Source: Heliocidaris tuberculata
Lineage: Eukaryota > Echinodermata > Echinoidea > Camarodonta > Echinometridae
Length of the DNA stretch: 64,000 nt
Direction of reading: 5' to 3'
NCBI GenBank assembly: GCA_025618425.1
Contig: CM046837.1
Span: 19,438,999-19,502,998, forward strand
Below are positions 1 to 11,900 of the stretch, one piece after another (position 1 is the first letter of the stretch; each line of letters starts with the position of its first letter). A program made the translations under genes and the position numbers. Under the pieces are notes generated by a model, which searched no databases, was not told where the DNA came from, and saw nothing but the letters and a program-made list of their open reading frames with translations.

Positions 1-221
1 TCGTCCTCATTTGAATATTACTGTATTTCCTTGATTATACTTGTATATAAAGTCATATAAAACTATAAAAGGCTCACTTCACCCTAAGAGAATAAATCGA
101 AGCGCTTGTGAAGTGAAAAACATGCTCCTCGTGTGTGTATTCTATACGATGTTGTGAACTTTATTTTCTACATATCTTTAACACTGCATTTCGTCAAAAC
201 TTTGTTCCTGTGAACATTCTG

Positions 222-271
<50 letters not shown>

Positions 272-1162
272 CGAGAGAGGTGTGGATGTGTGTACCAATC
301 AGTTGAACCATGTTAAATTCAGATATGTGAAGAGAGAATGATGGATATATATATATATATATATTGTTCTAGTTGACAGGCTTACAATAACGTTGAAGGC
401 TAAGATTATTTTAAGGGAGGGGGGGGGGGGGGGTGGTTCAGCCTCAAAAGGATTATACCTATATATTCCTATAATAATGATGACACAATGAACCTATGTA
501 ATAACGACTATGTTTTTAGGTATAAATGTGTCAAAACCTTTGCCTTTTAGAGATTAAAGATATAGAAAAATCGTGGAGGAGGAAATGAGATGACAGGCAA
601 CAGAAAACACTTGTTTCGAGACATGTATGGGAAGAGTATGTATGAACACATTAATTTTACTGAATCATCTTTGTTAGAGTGTTAGCTCTTTTTTACGAAG
701 GAAAAAAAATCGTTAACATTTCAGCGCAACAATGTACAAGGTTAATTTCAAACAATATATCCATGTTTATCGATTTTTTCTGTTGCTGTGATCAGGGAAA
801 TGTACAACTTCGTATAACTTCGTAATTAAGATAAAGAGAGGGGGGGGGTGGAGTTAGGCAAAGAGAAGTATACTGTTCACACGTCAATATGCACAAACCC
901 ACTTGACAAAATGAGGTTTATATTTAATTCAAAAAAAAAAAAATTCCATTTTCATGTATGTACCGCTGACATCTTTTGAGCTACAATCATGGAATCAATA
1001 TTTTATTACCACAAGACAATGTTTCAGATGACACGCTTGTGCATGGTTACCGAAATCATTGGCTGAACAATTTCATAAGGTTTCAAGAAAAAAAACTTTC
1101 AATCGATATGATCGTGCTGCTGGATAGTTAACCCAATGACTACCGAATTGTCACATTCCAAT
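1..1162. other. gene-free stretch with microsatellites
   Basis: I see no convincing exon or gene here. It holds (TA)n at 223-270 and 348-363, a 15-base G run at 419-433, a G-rich tract near 839-851 and an A run near 932-943. From about 930 the sequence belongs to a diverged tandem segment that recurs downstream. Confidence 0.6.
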
Positions 1163-1567
1163 AGGCTTATCATTATTATTATTATTATTAATTATTTGGC
1201 ACCACCTGTGCCTGGGAGGGGAAAAGCGAACTGATTCACTGTAACCCTCGGGTCTCTCCTCCCGATATAACTGATTGGGGTGTGCAGGTGTACCACTACA
1301 CCGGGGTTTCCCCTACTCTTCATCGAATAGTGCGGTGGGTTCTTAACGTGCGAAAGGTGGTGACTCTCCTTTACAGAGGGTCTCCATTTAACGTCCTATC
1401 CGAGGGACGGAGTGTTTTCCACTACAACAAAGCCTGCGTCTATGAAACAGGGGAGGGGCACGTTAACACACAACGCAGGCTTTAGTCATCTGCCCGGGGT
1501 GGATTCGAACCCACGATCTTTGGTTCGACAGGCAGACGCTTTACCGACTGAGCCAACTCGCCTCCTT
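1163..1567 (-). mobile_element. tRNA-derived SINE with (TAA)n tail
   Basis: Read on the minus strand, the element opens with a tRNA-like head: an A-box-like TGGCTCAGTCGGTAAAGCG and a B-box GGGTTCGAATCC near 1502-1560. A body of about 300 bp follows, then a (TAA)n tail that appears as (TTA)n at about 1167-1193 on the plus strand. The acceptor ends do not pair and the anticodon stem is poor. It is therefore a SINE with an internal Pol III promoter of tRNA origin and not a working tRNA gene. The body was not matched to a named SINE family. Confidence 0.75.
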
Positions 1568-1608
1568 AAAAACAGAGTCAACTCGGTTCCCGCAGGCAAT
1601 GGGTTAAG

Positions 1609-1681
<73 letters not shown>
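1609..1681. repeat. compound (TA)n(GA)n microsatellite
   Basis: About 9 TA dinucleotides run directly into about 27 GA dinucleotides next to the head of the SINE. Further GA-rich tracts lie at 1920-1966 and 2155-2216. Confidence 0.95.
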
Positions 1682-1683
<2 letters not shown>

Positions 1684-1923
1684 TATAACAGCGGAAATCC
1701 ATCTGTTAAAATCAAATATTTAATTCAGAAAACAATTCATTTGCATGCACGAACCGCTGACATCTTTTGAGCAACAACAACAGAATCAATATTTCATTAC
1801 CACAAGACAATGTTTCAGGTGACACACTTGCCCATGCATAGTTACCGTAATCATTCAATACTGAACATTTTCATAAGAAGTAAAAGCGATCACTTGTGCT
1901 GATATGGGTGAAGAATGAGAGCG

Positions 1924-1965
<42 letters not shown>

Positions 1966-2483
1966 TGCAACCCATTTATGTGTGTATCGATGAGCGTGCA
2001 AACTCTTTCGAGCGACAATAAATTCATAAGGAAACAGAATACTGAATTTCAGGCGATACATTGGCGGATTTTGCTCTGATTATTACATAAAAACAAACAC
2101 TATTCACTTTTAACTGATGAGATGGTACTCTATAGAGAAAATTACAATACAAAGATAGATAGATAGAGAGAGATAACGGAAGGAGGGGAGAGAAAGAGAG
2201 AGGGAGAGAGAGAGATGGGGGTATGTGTACGTCTATTTGCACAAATTAAAAACAACTAAATGTTTGATTAACATGTTAAAGGTGCTATTTAAGGTAATGT
2301 AATGCAGTATTACACAAGTAATGGCAATGGTTTGGCATTCTTTTGACGTTAATTCCCTGTTTAAGGTGATATATTTGATTGTACAGTTAGATACGGTAAT
2401 TATCATTATTCCTTTAGAAAATAAACATGAATTTCCCATTACTTATCGTTTGTCATTTACTAAAATCTTGTAGGGATGTCAGG

Positions 2484-2830
2484 TTACATGTCGTTTTCCC
2501 GAAGGTTCATAATTCCGAAGGTTCGTTTTTCTGAAGGTTCGTATTGTCGCAGGTTCGTTACTCCGACGGTTCGTAATTCCGAAGGTTCATAATTTCGAAA
2601 AGTTATGTAGGACTCTATTGCATTTTCGGAATTACGAACCTTCGGGATTATGAACCCTTTTTCATTTTCGGAATCATGAACCCGATTTCGTTTTCGGAAT
2701 TACGAACGTTCGGAATAACGAACCTTCGGAGAAATGCATCAAATGTTCGGAATTATGAACCCCCTTCTATGGGAAATTTGTATTTCGGAATTACGAACCT
2801 TCGAAATTATGAACCTTCGGAAAAACGAGT
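2484..2830. repeat. foldback minisatellite with opposed arms
   Basis: The left part (about 2484-2600) has roughly six tandem copies of a 15-18 bp motif, TTCCGAAGGTTCGTAA and variants. The right part (about 2622-2825) has many copies of its reverse complement, AATTACGAACCTTCGG. The transcript or single strand could therefore fold in many registers. No flanking target duplication or coding capacity is visible. It could be a foldback transposon or a local tandem expansion of an inverted repeat. Confidence 0.85.
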
Positions 2831-3104
2831 ACCCCCGTCTCTCCCCCCTTATTTTTTACTAAGAAAAGTTGATAAAACAATACAATTATTTTTACACACA
2901 CCTCAAAATCTTTAATGATACCCTCTTTGAAGCGACATTCAAATCAACAATGCAGTAGACTATATTGTTTCAGGTGACATAATATTCACATCATGCATAC
3001 CAAAAATAATCATTGACTGAACATGTTATCAAGGTGGGTATTTCAGCAAGCGAGCAAACAATAATGGCATTAGACTGATGTGGCGTAAAAAGGGGAGTGA
3101 GACT

Positions 3105-3279
3105 GCGAAAGAGAGAGAGAGAGAGAGAGAGAGAGGGGAGGGATTGGGGGGGGGGGGGGGAGAGAAGGGGGGGGGGAGAGGGATGGGAAAGAGAAAGGGA
3201 TTCACAGAGAAAGAGAGAGAGAGATAGTGAGAAAGACAAGAGATGGAGAGTAGGAGAGAAAACGAGCAAGGATTTGGAA

Positions 3280-3310
<31 letters not shown>

Positions 3311-3320
3311 TAAAAAGAAA
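3105..3320. repeat. GA-rich and poly(G) microsatellite block
   Basis: Long (GA)n stretches alternate with G runs of 15 (3146-3160) and 10 bases. Apparent ORFs on both strands here translate to repetitive Arg-Glu or Leu-Ser strings and are not genes. Confidence 0.95.
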
Positions 3321-3387
3321 AAGAAAGATGAAAGGGGCGGGGGTTGTAGGGCCAACGGGAAATCAGAAAAGAGGCTGGGAGAATGTA

Positions 3388-3421
3388 CATTTCACAATGT
3401 ACAAAAATACATTGTGAAATG
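3388..3421. repeat. perfect 14-bp hairpin
   Basis: CATTTCACAATGTA and its exact reverse complement are separated by a 6-base loop (CAAAAA). It lies immediately downstream of the GA block, in non-coding DNA. Its role is unknown. It could be a slippage product or the end of a small foldback element. Confidence 0.85.
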
Positions 3422-4130
3422 CTAAAAAAATAAGATAGAGAAAGAGATACACGAAGTGATGGTTATGTGGAAAATAAAGTAAACAGGATCTCTCTCTCTC
3501 CCATTATGTGCTTTTACTTCATTGTTTTTTGTAAGCTAACTCACATATCCGAAAATATTTCATTTATCCGTGATTATTGGTATTGATTCATTGACATTGA
3601 CATGTACGACATTATCAAAGCGACAATGCTAATGGATGGTATATATAGGGTAGACATCATTCCTGAGTTATTGTTCCATGCAGCTAATTGAGCATCCAGA
3701 CGATCCAATTAATAAGATAAGACTACGGTCCTGTAATCATACCAGTGTAAACATAACGGTATCGTCAAGAAGAAAACCTCATGAAAACTCGTTCAATGGA
3801 TTCAACATGTGATCATAAAATAATTGAGCACAGCTCAATCAAAATGACAATCAAGCGACTCAAAATGGCGACAAAAATCACACCAAGTGTCTGCACACAG
3901 ACATGACAGATATGGGACTACACAGTCATCAAGATTTGGTCCAAAGTTGTAGATTATATTTCTCGTCCTATTTGGAACATAAGTGCATTTCAAGAGCAAT
4001 CCATTTCATGTGTCATTGCTACTCAGATTATTCCATGCAGAAAGAAAAAGAGAATGAGAAAGCTCATAAATCATTTCCACTTCTACCACGGAACTCAACC
4101 TTTTCTTTACGAACTGCCTAATTCATGTTT
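3422..4130. other. non-coding; segment shared with 18.07-18.26 kb
   Basis: No gene was recognised. The part at about 3900-4120 resembles 18070-18260: both contain GGGACTACACA, ATTTGGTCCAAAGTT, a run of ACTC-rich sequence and similar ends. This marks a dispersed repeat of unknown class. The 72-codon ORF across it is not conserved in the second copy. Confidence 0.5.
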
Positions 4131-4260
4131 ATATGGAAAATGTATTGGATATCAATGTTGCAAAACCATTGATCTGTCAAAATCGATGCTGAGTGCTCAT
4201 TAGCATAAATTGGTAAAGAAAGGGCCCCGAAACACGGATATCCAATACTTTTTCCACATA
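4131..4260. mobile_element. 130-bp MITE with about 23-bp TIRs
   Basis: The left end ATATGGAAAATGTATTGGAT is matched in inverted orientation by the right end (reverse complement TATGTGGAAAAAGTATTGGA), with a few mismatches. The interior is about 80 bp and has no ORF. A clear target-site duplication is not visible, so the superfamily is not assigned. Confidence 0.7.
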
Positions 4261-4654
4261 TTAAGGCCTATTTTGAAAGATTTATACATGTATCCATTCT
4301 GAGCGTTTTCTTTATTGCTCAAGTGTGATCTGTCCTTTCGAGGGGAAGGTCAATGTACTTCTTTTTTTAAAGTGCTGTGAAGAACTCTTTTATAAAGTTT
4401 CAAGCAAAGTGATTTGCATTTAATGTGTCAGACAATTTCAGCCTTCTATAATTACATCTAGTTTTCAACATATTCTTGTCAAAATACACGTAGACAACAC
4501 TGCAATAATTCAATTGTAGTTGATAATATGTTGCCAACTATACTAGGGAACTACTCCGTAAAGCCTCTTATAAGGTTCCTTTATACGCGCATCATACAAG
4601 ACAACAAAAAATACACACATAAATTTGGGCACCAATTTCATCTGGTATATGTAA
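4261..4654. other. no gene seen
   Basis: AT-rich intergenic sequence lies between the small MITE and the 3' end of LINE A. I see no exon-like reading frame or repeat structure in it. Confidence 0.5.
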
Positions 4655-4781
4655 TTAATAATGATAATAATAATAGTGGCTACTTGTATAGCGCACAGGT
4701 CCACCTTTCGGTGCTCATGGCGCTTAGAGAAAAATACATACAGAATTCTCCTAGACATAGTAAATTAAAATATTGCAATAA

Positions 4782-7700
4782 TTACAACGAAGAGAACAAA
4801 TAAGTTTTCAGTTGTGATTTAAATGTTTCTGTTGACGACAGTTGACGTAATTGTAGAGGGAGTTCATTCCAGAGTTTCGGACCCATAGCTGAAAAAGCCC
4901 GATCGCCCCAAGCATGTTTTATTCTAGGTGTATGAAGCAACAATTTGTCTGATGAAGAGCGAAGACTTCGTGTGGGATTGTATTTGGAAATAGAGTTGCG
5001 CAGGTATGTGGGGGAAAGAGAGTAAACTGAATGATGTACTAGTAACAGAATTTTAAAGATAATCCTTCTGTCAACTGGCAGCCAATGAAGAGAACGGAGA
5101 ATTGGTGATATGGAATCAGATTTTTTAGTGAATGTTAACAGGCGGGCTGCAGAATTTTGTAGTCGTTGAAGTTTTGTGACATCTTTTTTTGGAAGGTTAC
5201 AGAACAACGCATTTGCAAAATCTAAACGAGAAGAAATTAAAGCATGGATCAAGATCTCGGCCGCAGGTTTGGATAAACACTTTCTTATGAAACTAAGATT
5301 ACGTAGTTGATACCTTACACTCTGTTGAACATGTGTTATATGACTGCGAAAGGACATTTCCTGATCAAATATAACACCCAAATTACGAGCTGTTTTTGAT
5401 GGAGTGATACAAGTGCTACCAATATGGAGATGACATGATTGATAGTCGACCTTGCGTAACATGTGCTTTGAACCTAATAATAAAAACTCAGATTTATCAT
5501 CATTCAGCTTAAGGCCATTAGATATTAGCCAGGATTTTAGTTCTTCTAGACATGTTTCAAGTTTTGCAACAGCTGATGACAGTGAAGACACTGTAGGTTT
5601 AAAAGATAGATTTGTATATCATCAGCGTAACAATGGTAACTGATACAATGTTTGTGAAGTATCTTGCTGATTGGTTGTATATAATAGAATAGTAGAATTA
5701 CCAATTTTAACATACTGAGATCGTACAGAGAGATATGATATAAACCAATCAAGGACGGTACCCTTTATACCTAATGATTTAAGCCTTTGAATCAGGATGG
5801 TGTGATCTACTGTATCGAAAGCTGAGCTCATATCTAGCATAATAAGAGCAGTAATATTACCGCAATCCAATTCTCTAAAAATACCATCTGTTAAGTTGAC
5901 AAGTAGTGTTTCCACACTATGACCAGGCTTGTAGGCAGATTGACATGGGTCAAACAATTCATTATCTTGTAAATATGCTGTCAGTTGTGAGAAAACAACC
6001 CGTTCCAGCAGTTTACTCAAAAAGGATAAGTTTGAGATTGGGCGGTAATTTTTGAGACACTCCTGATCTAAGCCCGATTTCTTCAAGGTTGGATGGATGA
6101 CAGCTGATTTACAAACCTGTGGGACAACACCTGAACTAAGGCTAGCATTTATAATGCTTATGATGACAGGTACCATGACTGTGCTACACTTCTTAACCAA
6201 ATCTGTTGGGATTGGATCAAGCTCACATGACTTGTTTGGTGAGTTCTTGATAATGTTTCCATCTCACTAATAGTGACCAACCGAAACTCACTCAACTCTG
6301 ATTCGACTTCACAAACAGTGTCATCTAACTGTACAACATGAGTTTGGAAGCACTGTCGGATTGTTAGAATTTTATCAACAAAATATTGATTAAAACGATT
6401 GGCGAGCTCCAACTGATCACCATGAGTGAGATGTTCTGGTAAAGGAGATGGCTGTTTTCTGTGAAGTAAATTATTAGCAACTTTATACAGTTTCTTTGTA
6501 TCTTTCCCACAATCCTCAACTTGTTTTGAGTGATAGTATGACTGAGCATTCTTAATCAAGGGTTTTACATGTTGTTTTTGGGTACGATACATCTGCCTGT
6601 GAATCTCCAGTTTTGTGGACCTTGATCTTCTTTCTAATTGTCTACGAAGCAGTTTTGCTTTAGCTATTTCTTGGTTATACCATTCAGTATTGGGGTGAAT
6701 TGTAACATGGAGCTGTTTCTCAGGTGCCAACTTATGAAGTGCAGAAGTGAGTAGGGTATTATACATATTCACTTTTTCATCTACACTATTTGCATGAGAA
6801 CAGGTTGATGTAAGAGACTTGACATGAGTGTCATCTACAAACTGTTTTGGGTCTACAGATTTCAAGTTCCGTGTTGTAACAATCTTTTTCTTAGTAGATC
6901 GTTTAGGAATGTTCAATTCACACATTACTGCTGCATGGTCAGATATACCTTCCTTGACACCGACATTAATAAGTTGTACAGTATTATCCTTATGGGTTAT
7001 GAGCAAATCTAATACATGACCACGATTATGGGTTGGCTCATTTATGTGTTGAGCCAGATTATAGGCTTATAATAGTTCGGAGAAGGACTTCGAACTTGGA
7101 ATTGATGAGTCCATGGGTATGTTGAAATCCCCTGTGATGAGCAAGTCAGAGGAGCATAGAAGCTGTCCATCAAGAACATTGGAGAACTCATCCAAGAAAG
7201 TCTGAAGCTGTGCTGGACTTGGTGGACGGTACACAACAATCAAATGTAACATTTTCTGTTTATGGTTCATGGTCATCTGGATCATTTCAAATGATGTTAT
7301 ATTTTCCGAGTCTAGGATTCTTACATCAAAGTGACTTTTGAACAGCACAGCCACTCCCCCTCCTCGTCTGCCAGTTCTGGGAATGTGCTTAAAAGTGAAG
7401 CCACGTGGTGTCAGCTGGCCGATCGGAGCAGCATCATCGGGTGATAGCCAGGTTTCGCAAATAGCAACAATGTCCAGGTCATGTTCAAGAACGTAATCGG
7501 TAAGTTCAGCAGTTTTATTCTTCACTGATCTCGCATTCAACATGGCAAATTTTATGTTCGCACTCGAAAAATCAGTGTTCAAGTGAGTGTTGTTGGTTGA
7601 CAGTTTCTCAGTTTTCTCCCTCTGCTGTCTACCTGCTCTCTTTCCTCTATGTGTCCTCTTTACTCTGTTGATCTGTAGTGTTGTGATCTGTTTCCATGTC

Positions 7701-8089
7701 ACTTCATTGATGCGAAGATTCTTACTAAAAGGCATTGTTGAGTTGACATTGTAAGGGTTGAGCTGTAAGAGGTTTGAAATACTATACAGATATTTTGTAT
7801 TATTATCACTAGAAATAGCATGTTCCTTATCTGCTGACATATTGGGTGACGGACCTGGATTAACTTCAACATCCCCACTAGTAAGAAGTGTGATGTGAAA
7901 AGTGGGACTTGCATTCTTATAATACAAGATACATGCATTTGAGTAGCCTTTTACTCTAACAGACGTGTTCCTACAGTTCTTCATACATGGAAATGCACTA
8001 CAAGTACATGTAGCTGTACATAGGTAATTTGTAAATGGAAGAAGAGTGAGCATTAGACTCACAATAAACAGACACCTCATCCCTTCCAT
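4782..8089 (-). pseudogene. LINE A ORF: signal peptide-2A-endonuclease-RT, broken
   Basis: In order on the minus strand: Met at 8089, a hydrophobic leader (residues about 5-24), a Cys-rich segment, the 2A motif GDVEVNPGP (residues 72-80), then the endonuclease (MLNARSVKNKTAELTDYV, ICETWLSPDD, LLITGDFNIP near 7067). After a frameshift come the rest of the endonuclease (GISDHAAVMCEL) and a linker at 6158-7006. The RT follows at 5622-6200 (NYRPISNLSFLSKLLERV, LDMSSAFDTVDHTIL). The YADD box lies in another frame near 5600. The thumb and C-terminus at 4782-5591 (SLHWLPVDRRIIFKILLL) end in a stop. The PQG region of the RT is missing. At least three frame changes make it a pseudogene. The family call is firm; the exact clade is inferred. 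Confidence 0.9.
7850..7873 (-). other. 2A ribosome-skipping motif (DVEVNPGP)
   Basis: The codons read Asp-Val-Glu-Val-Asn-Pro-Gly-Pro, preceded by LLTSG. This matches the D(V/I)ExNPGP consensus of 2A peptides, where the ribosome skips the final Gly-Pro bond. It lies in frame between the predicted signal peptide and the endonuclease of LINE A. Skipping would give two products: a short secreted or membrane-bound leader of about 79 residues, and a cytosolic endonuclease-RT starting with Pro. Such motifs are known in sea urchin non-LTR elements. Activity here is not shown by sequence alone. Confidence 0.9.
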
Positions 8090-8989
8090 TGTACTGATCC
8101 TTTATCACTTAGTATTAAATAGAAACAGAGCTTAGATACTTAGTAGCTCTTTCAAGTACAACAATGTGAGAGAGGCCTATTCAAACTGCATTACAGTGGC
8201 ACAGTTGAGTGCACATACACATACCTGATACAAGAAGGCTGCAGTATGGATACTGTACATGTACAATCAAGTAGCAATGAGAAAGTACAAACCTCAAATC
8301 GAAATTACTGATATACATCCAAATTTCTGAATTACTTAACACCAAATTGGTCCAGGAGATTCACAAAACACATGCAATACAGGTGACACAGAAATACAAG
8401 AATGATATCCTATAACAACACCAAAAATATGACAAAACTTAAGAGCACAGAGTGGAAGGCGGCCACGCAGGGCGCTCACTCCCAATAGTCCCAATTATAG
8501 ACATTATGTGAACAGCTGCTATGGTGCATTTTCATTATGTTTCACTTCCTACTGACTTTTTATGTTAAGTTATATAAGTATTAAGATTTGGAGTCAGTAC
8601 ACTTGACAGGCTGATTTATCATAGAAAAGATAATGACACGTACTCGGTGTAAATTTCTGGGAGACTGAGCATGTTTGTCGAGTTGAAAAAGGGACAAAAA
8701 CATGGTAACAAAGTAAAAGAAACCCGCACTGAAAGGGGGAAATAAAAATAGCCTCCAGGCCCCAACATGAATATACAAATGTGTTTTGATAAAACGTGCT
8801 TATGTTTGAATTTAAATAAATCATTGCAATGTTTTTGTCTTAATTCAGACAATGAGGGCGCTGCTCTTGTGGCGACCAGGGATTTTTACTACTCGTCCTT
8901 TTTAGTCACATTTTCATGTTATTTTTCATCTTCGGAAATTTATTTCCACTCTTCATTTGCGTCATTGTGACTATTGTGCAGTGGCGAAT

Positions 8990-11900
8990 ATGTTTGTCAA
9001 ACTTTTAAACGTTGTATGGGTTTGGCTGGTGCTATTTTTGGTTGCTTTATCTCCGGTTCAATCATACAACCCCATTACATAATGACCAACGTGTACTACA
9101 CGATATCGCGGGAGCCGTGGTGTCGCGTGCCACGCCCTTGGACTTGCCTACGTGGGTACCAACGAGAAATGACTCTTGGACGGCGCCACCTGATCAGCGT
9201 AGAAACAGACGCCGTGGCAAGAAGGGCGGTGTGAGGCAACGCGTCAGAAGGAGAGGACAACGTCCACCCTTAACAGTATTAACGCTATCTAATCTAAGGT
9301 CAGTAAAAAACAAAACTGACGAGATTCGAACTGGTTGTAAATACATTTCCGAGTTCAGAGATTCCAGCATACTTTGTTTCACTGAAACCTGGTTATCAAA
9401 TGACATACCGGATGATATTATTGATATTGATGGATTTGATATTTTACGTCTTGACAGGTCCCAAACTGCTACTAACAAATCGAGGGGAGGGGGAATTTGA
9501 TGTACGTGAACAAGCGATGGTGTCAGAACTTTCAGATAAAGAAAAGTATATGCAACGCTATCATTAAACTTATGTGTGTAGCCCTATGACCCTACTATCT
9601 TCCCCGAGAATATAACCAAATTCATATTTTCCTGGCATACATTCCTCCAGACGAAAATGCTGAGGAGGCGTCGAATATCGTCTATGACATTGTCCAATCT
9701 ATGTTTATTTCTTCCCCTGACTCACCGAAGATTGTTCTTGGAGATGTTAATCACTGTGAACAGCCTCTCAGTGAAATCCTACCTACATTTGTTCGATGTG
9801 TCAATCAACCTACACGGGGATATAAGATTCTGGACCAATGTTACTGTTCCATTACAAATTCTTATAAGTCATTGATTCGTCCTGCGATTGGGAACTCAGA
9901 CTATAATGTTATTCATCTCCTACCCAAGTACCGCCAAAAACTCAAAACAACGAAACCTATCAAAAGAGATGTGAAAGTGCGGGATAAATCTGCGACTGAA
10001 AGATTGCAATCTTGCTTTGAAAACACGAACTGGGATATTTTCAGTGATGAAGACATTGATGTTGAAACGGAAAGGATAAATGATTACATACGGTTCTGCA
10101 TAGATACATGTGTCCAAACAAAGTCAGTGAAAATATATCCCAACCAAAAACCTTGGATCACGAAAAAGGTTAAGGATGCAATGAAGCAAAAAATCGTTGC
10201 CTTCTCTGCCAACGATCGAGCCTCGATAATTGAGAGTGTACAGAAAGTAAAGAAAGAAATTAAGAACGCTAAGCAAGAATACCGAGAAAAATTACATAAC
10301 AATTTCAAAACAAGCAACCCCCGAGACACATGGAAGTGTATGAAGGAGATGACAGGTTTCTCATGGAGAAAAAATGACCCCTTCCTATTTGCATCTAACC
10401 CCCAAGACAAGGCCAATGAGTTAAATGAATTCTTCTGTCGATTTGAAAGGGAAAATTGTGAGGATCCCATAAATCCTGATCAACTATTGTTTGATGACTT
10501 TGTACAATGCAACGACCTTATCGAAACTTGGGAAGTAGCGAGGCAGTTTAAGCGGGTGAATCCACGAAAAGCTAGCGGACCAGACCACATCATGGGGAAA
10601 ATTCTCAAAAAATGTGCTCATCAGTTGGCAATTCCATATGCTGCATTTTCCAAAAATCACTGAAGACACACACCATTCCTATGTACTGTGTTGGAAGTCT
10701 GCCATCATTCTTCCCGTTGCTAAGAAATCGCGACCCAAGGAACCGAACGACTACCGTCCGATCGCTTTGACATCACAAGTCATGAAGAGCTTTGAGCGAA
10801 TTGTGTCAAAGCGTCTCCTCGATCCTTTGGTGCAGCAGGTGGATAAATTTCAGTTTGCATACCAAAAGAATAAATCAGTAGATGATGCGGTGTTATCACT
10901 TGTTCATTGTATTCAACGTCACACGGACAACCGCGATTCATACGCTCGTGCTACATGTGCTACATTTGTTGATTTTTCATCGGCATTCAATACCATGGTA
11001 GCAGCGAAGCTGATCGAAAAGCTTAGGGATCTGCGAGTCGACCCCACCCTTGTACACTGGACTGGTGATTTCCTCGTCAACAGAACTCAACAGGTGGCAG
11101 TTAGTGGTGTTCTTTCGCGACCGATGTCAACGAGCGCCGGGTCTCCTCAGGGCTGTGTCCTGTCTCCCATCCTTTTTATACTGTGTATACGAATGATTGT
11201 CAAGCTGATCGCGTAAACACGAGCATTCTTAACCCTTTCATGACAGGAATTATTTAAGGGGTAAATTAATCACATTTTGTTCTTCAAATTGGCGACACTA
11301 ATATTTTTCTTTTAGTGCTACATGGTTCTAACAAAATGTGATGTCTTTGAAAACAATATACATCATTAGAAACTCAGTCAAAAGTTAATAAAATTGCCAA
11401 TTTTGATAAAAAACAGTGATTTTGAACCTCTCAATGTGTGTTGCCAATTTAAGGATTTTGAAGCTTATTCTCCTTTTTACAATTCCTGGCATCAAACGCA
11501 ATATGGTCATGCAACAAAAATGGAAATAATGTGTCTAGAAATTTTTGCTCTTTCTATTCGTGCATCTGGTACATTTTTTAGAGCTCTGAATCAAAAGTTA
11601 TTGAGCCAAACCACAAAATGTGGTCAATTGTCTCGAAAGGGTTAAATACGCCGATGACACGGTAATCATTGGTCTGATCATGAAGAATGACGAGACAGAC
11701 TATAGAATGAAATTATTTATTTTGACTCTTTTGTACAGTGATGTGATTGTAACTATCTAAAACTCAATGAATGGAAAACAAAGGAAGTTGTATTTGATTT
11801 TATAGGAAAAGCCAAAATGTTGCTATAAGACCAGTTATCATTCAGAACTCAGTCATTGATATTGTTCCAAAATATAAATAATAAATAATATAAATAGTAA

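Larger units (their letters stand above)
930..3080 (+). repeat. diverged tandem segments interleaved with GA tracts
   Basis: A segment at about 930-1090 (containing ACAAGACAATGTTTCAG) recurs at about 1725-1885 and, more diverged, at about 2925-3040 (TTTCAGGTGACA followed by a CATGCATAC-like motif). The copies are roughly 0.8-1.1 kb apart, and GA microsatellites and a SINE sit between them. This looks like an old tandem duplication. No coding sequence is associated with it. Confidence 0.45.
4655..8495 (-). mobile_element. CR1-like non-LTR retrotransposon (LINE A), decayed
   Basis: The element is on the minus strand. Its 3' end, next to 4655-4700, reads GCGCTATACAAGTAGCCAC followed by an (ATT)n-like tail, a common layout for CR1-type LINEs of marine animals. 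Coding remnants at 4782-8089 give an N-terminal leader, an apurinic-type endonuclease and a reverse transcriptase. The 5' end is not sharply defined; a GC-richer stretch near 8450-8490 is the most likely start. Frameshifts and an internal RT deletion show it is inactive. No LTRs are present. Confidence 0.85.

Noticed and set aside
1496..1567. tRNA gene (minus strand, A and B boxes present)
   Set aside because: The acceptor ends do not pair, the anticodon stem is broken, and the sequence continues into a body and (TAA)n tail, so it is a SINE head.
2991..3425. Several overlapping ORFs of 60-108 codons
   Set aside because: They read through GA and poly(G) simple sequence in all frames; codon content is dictated by the repeat.
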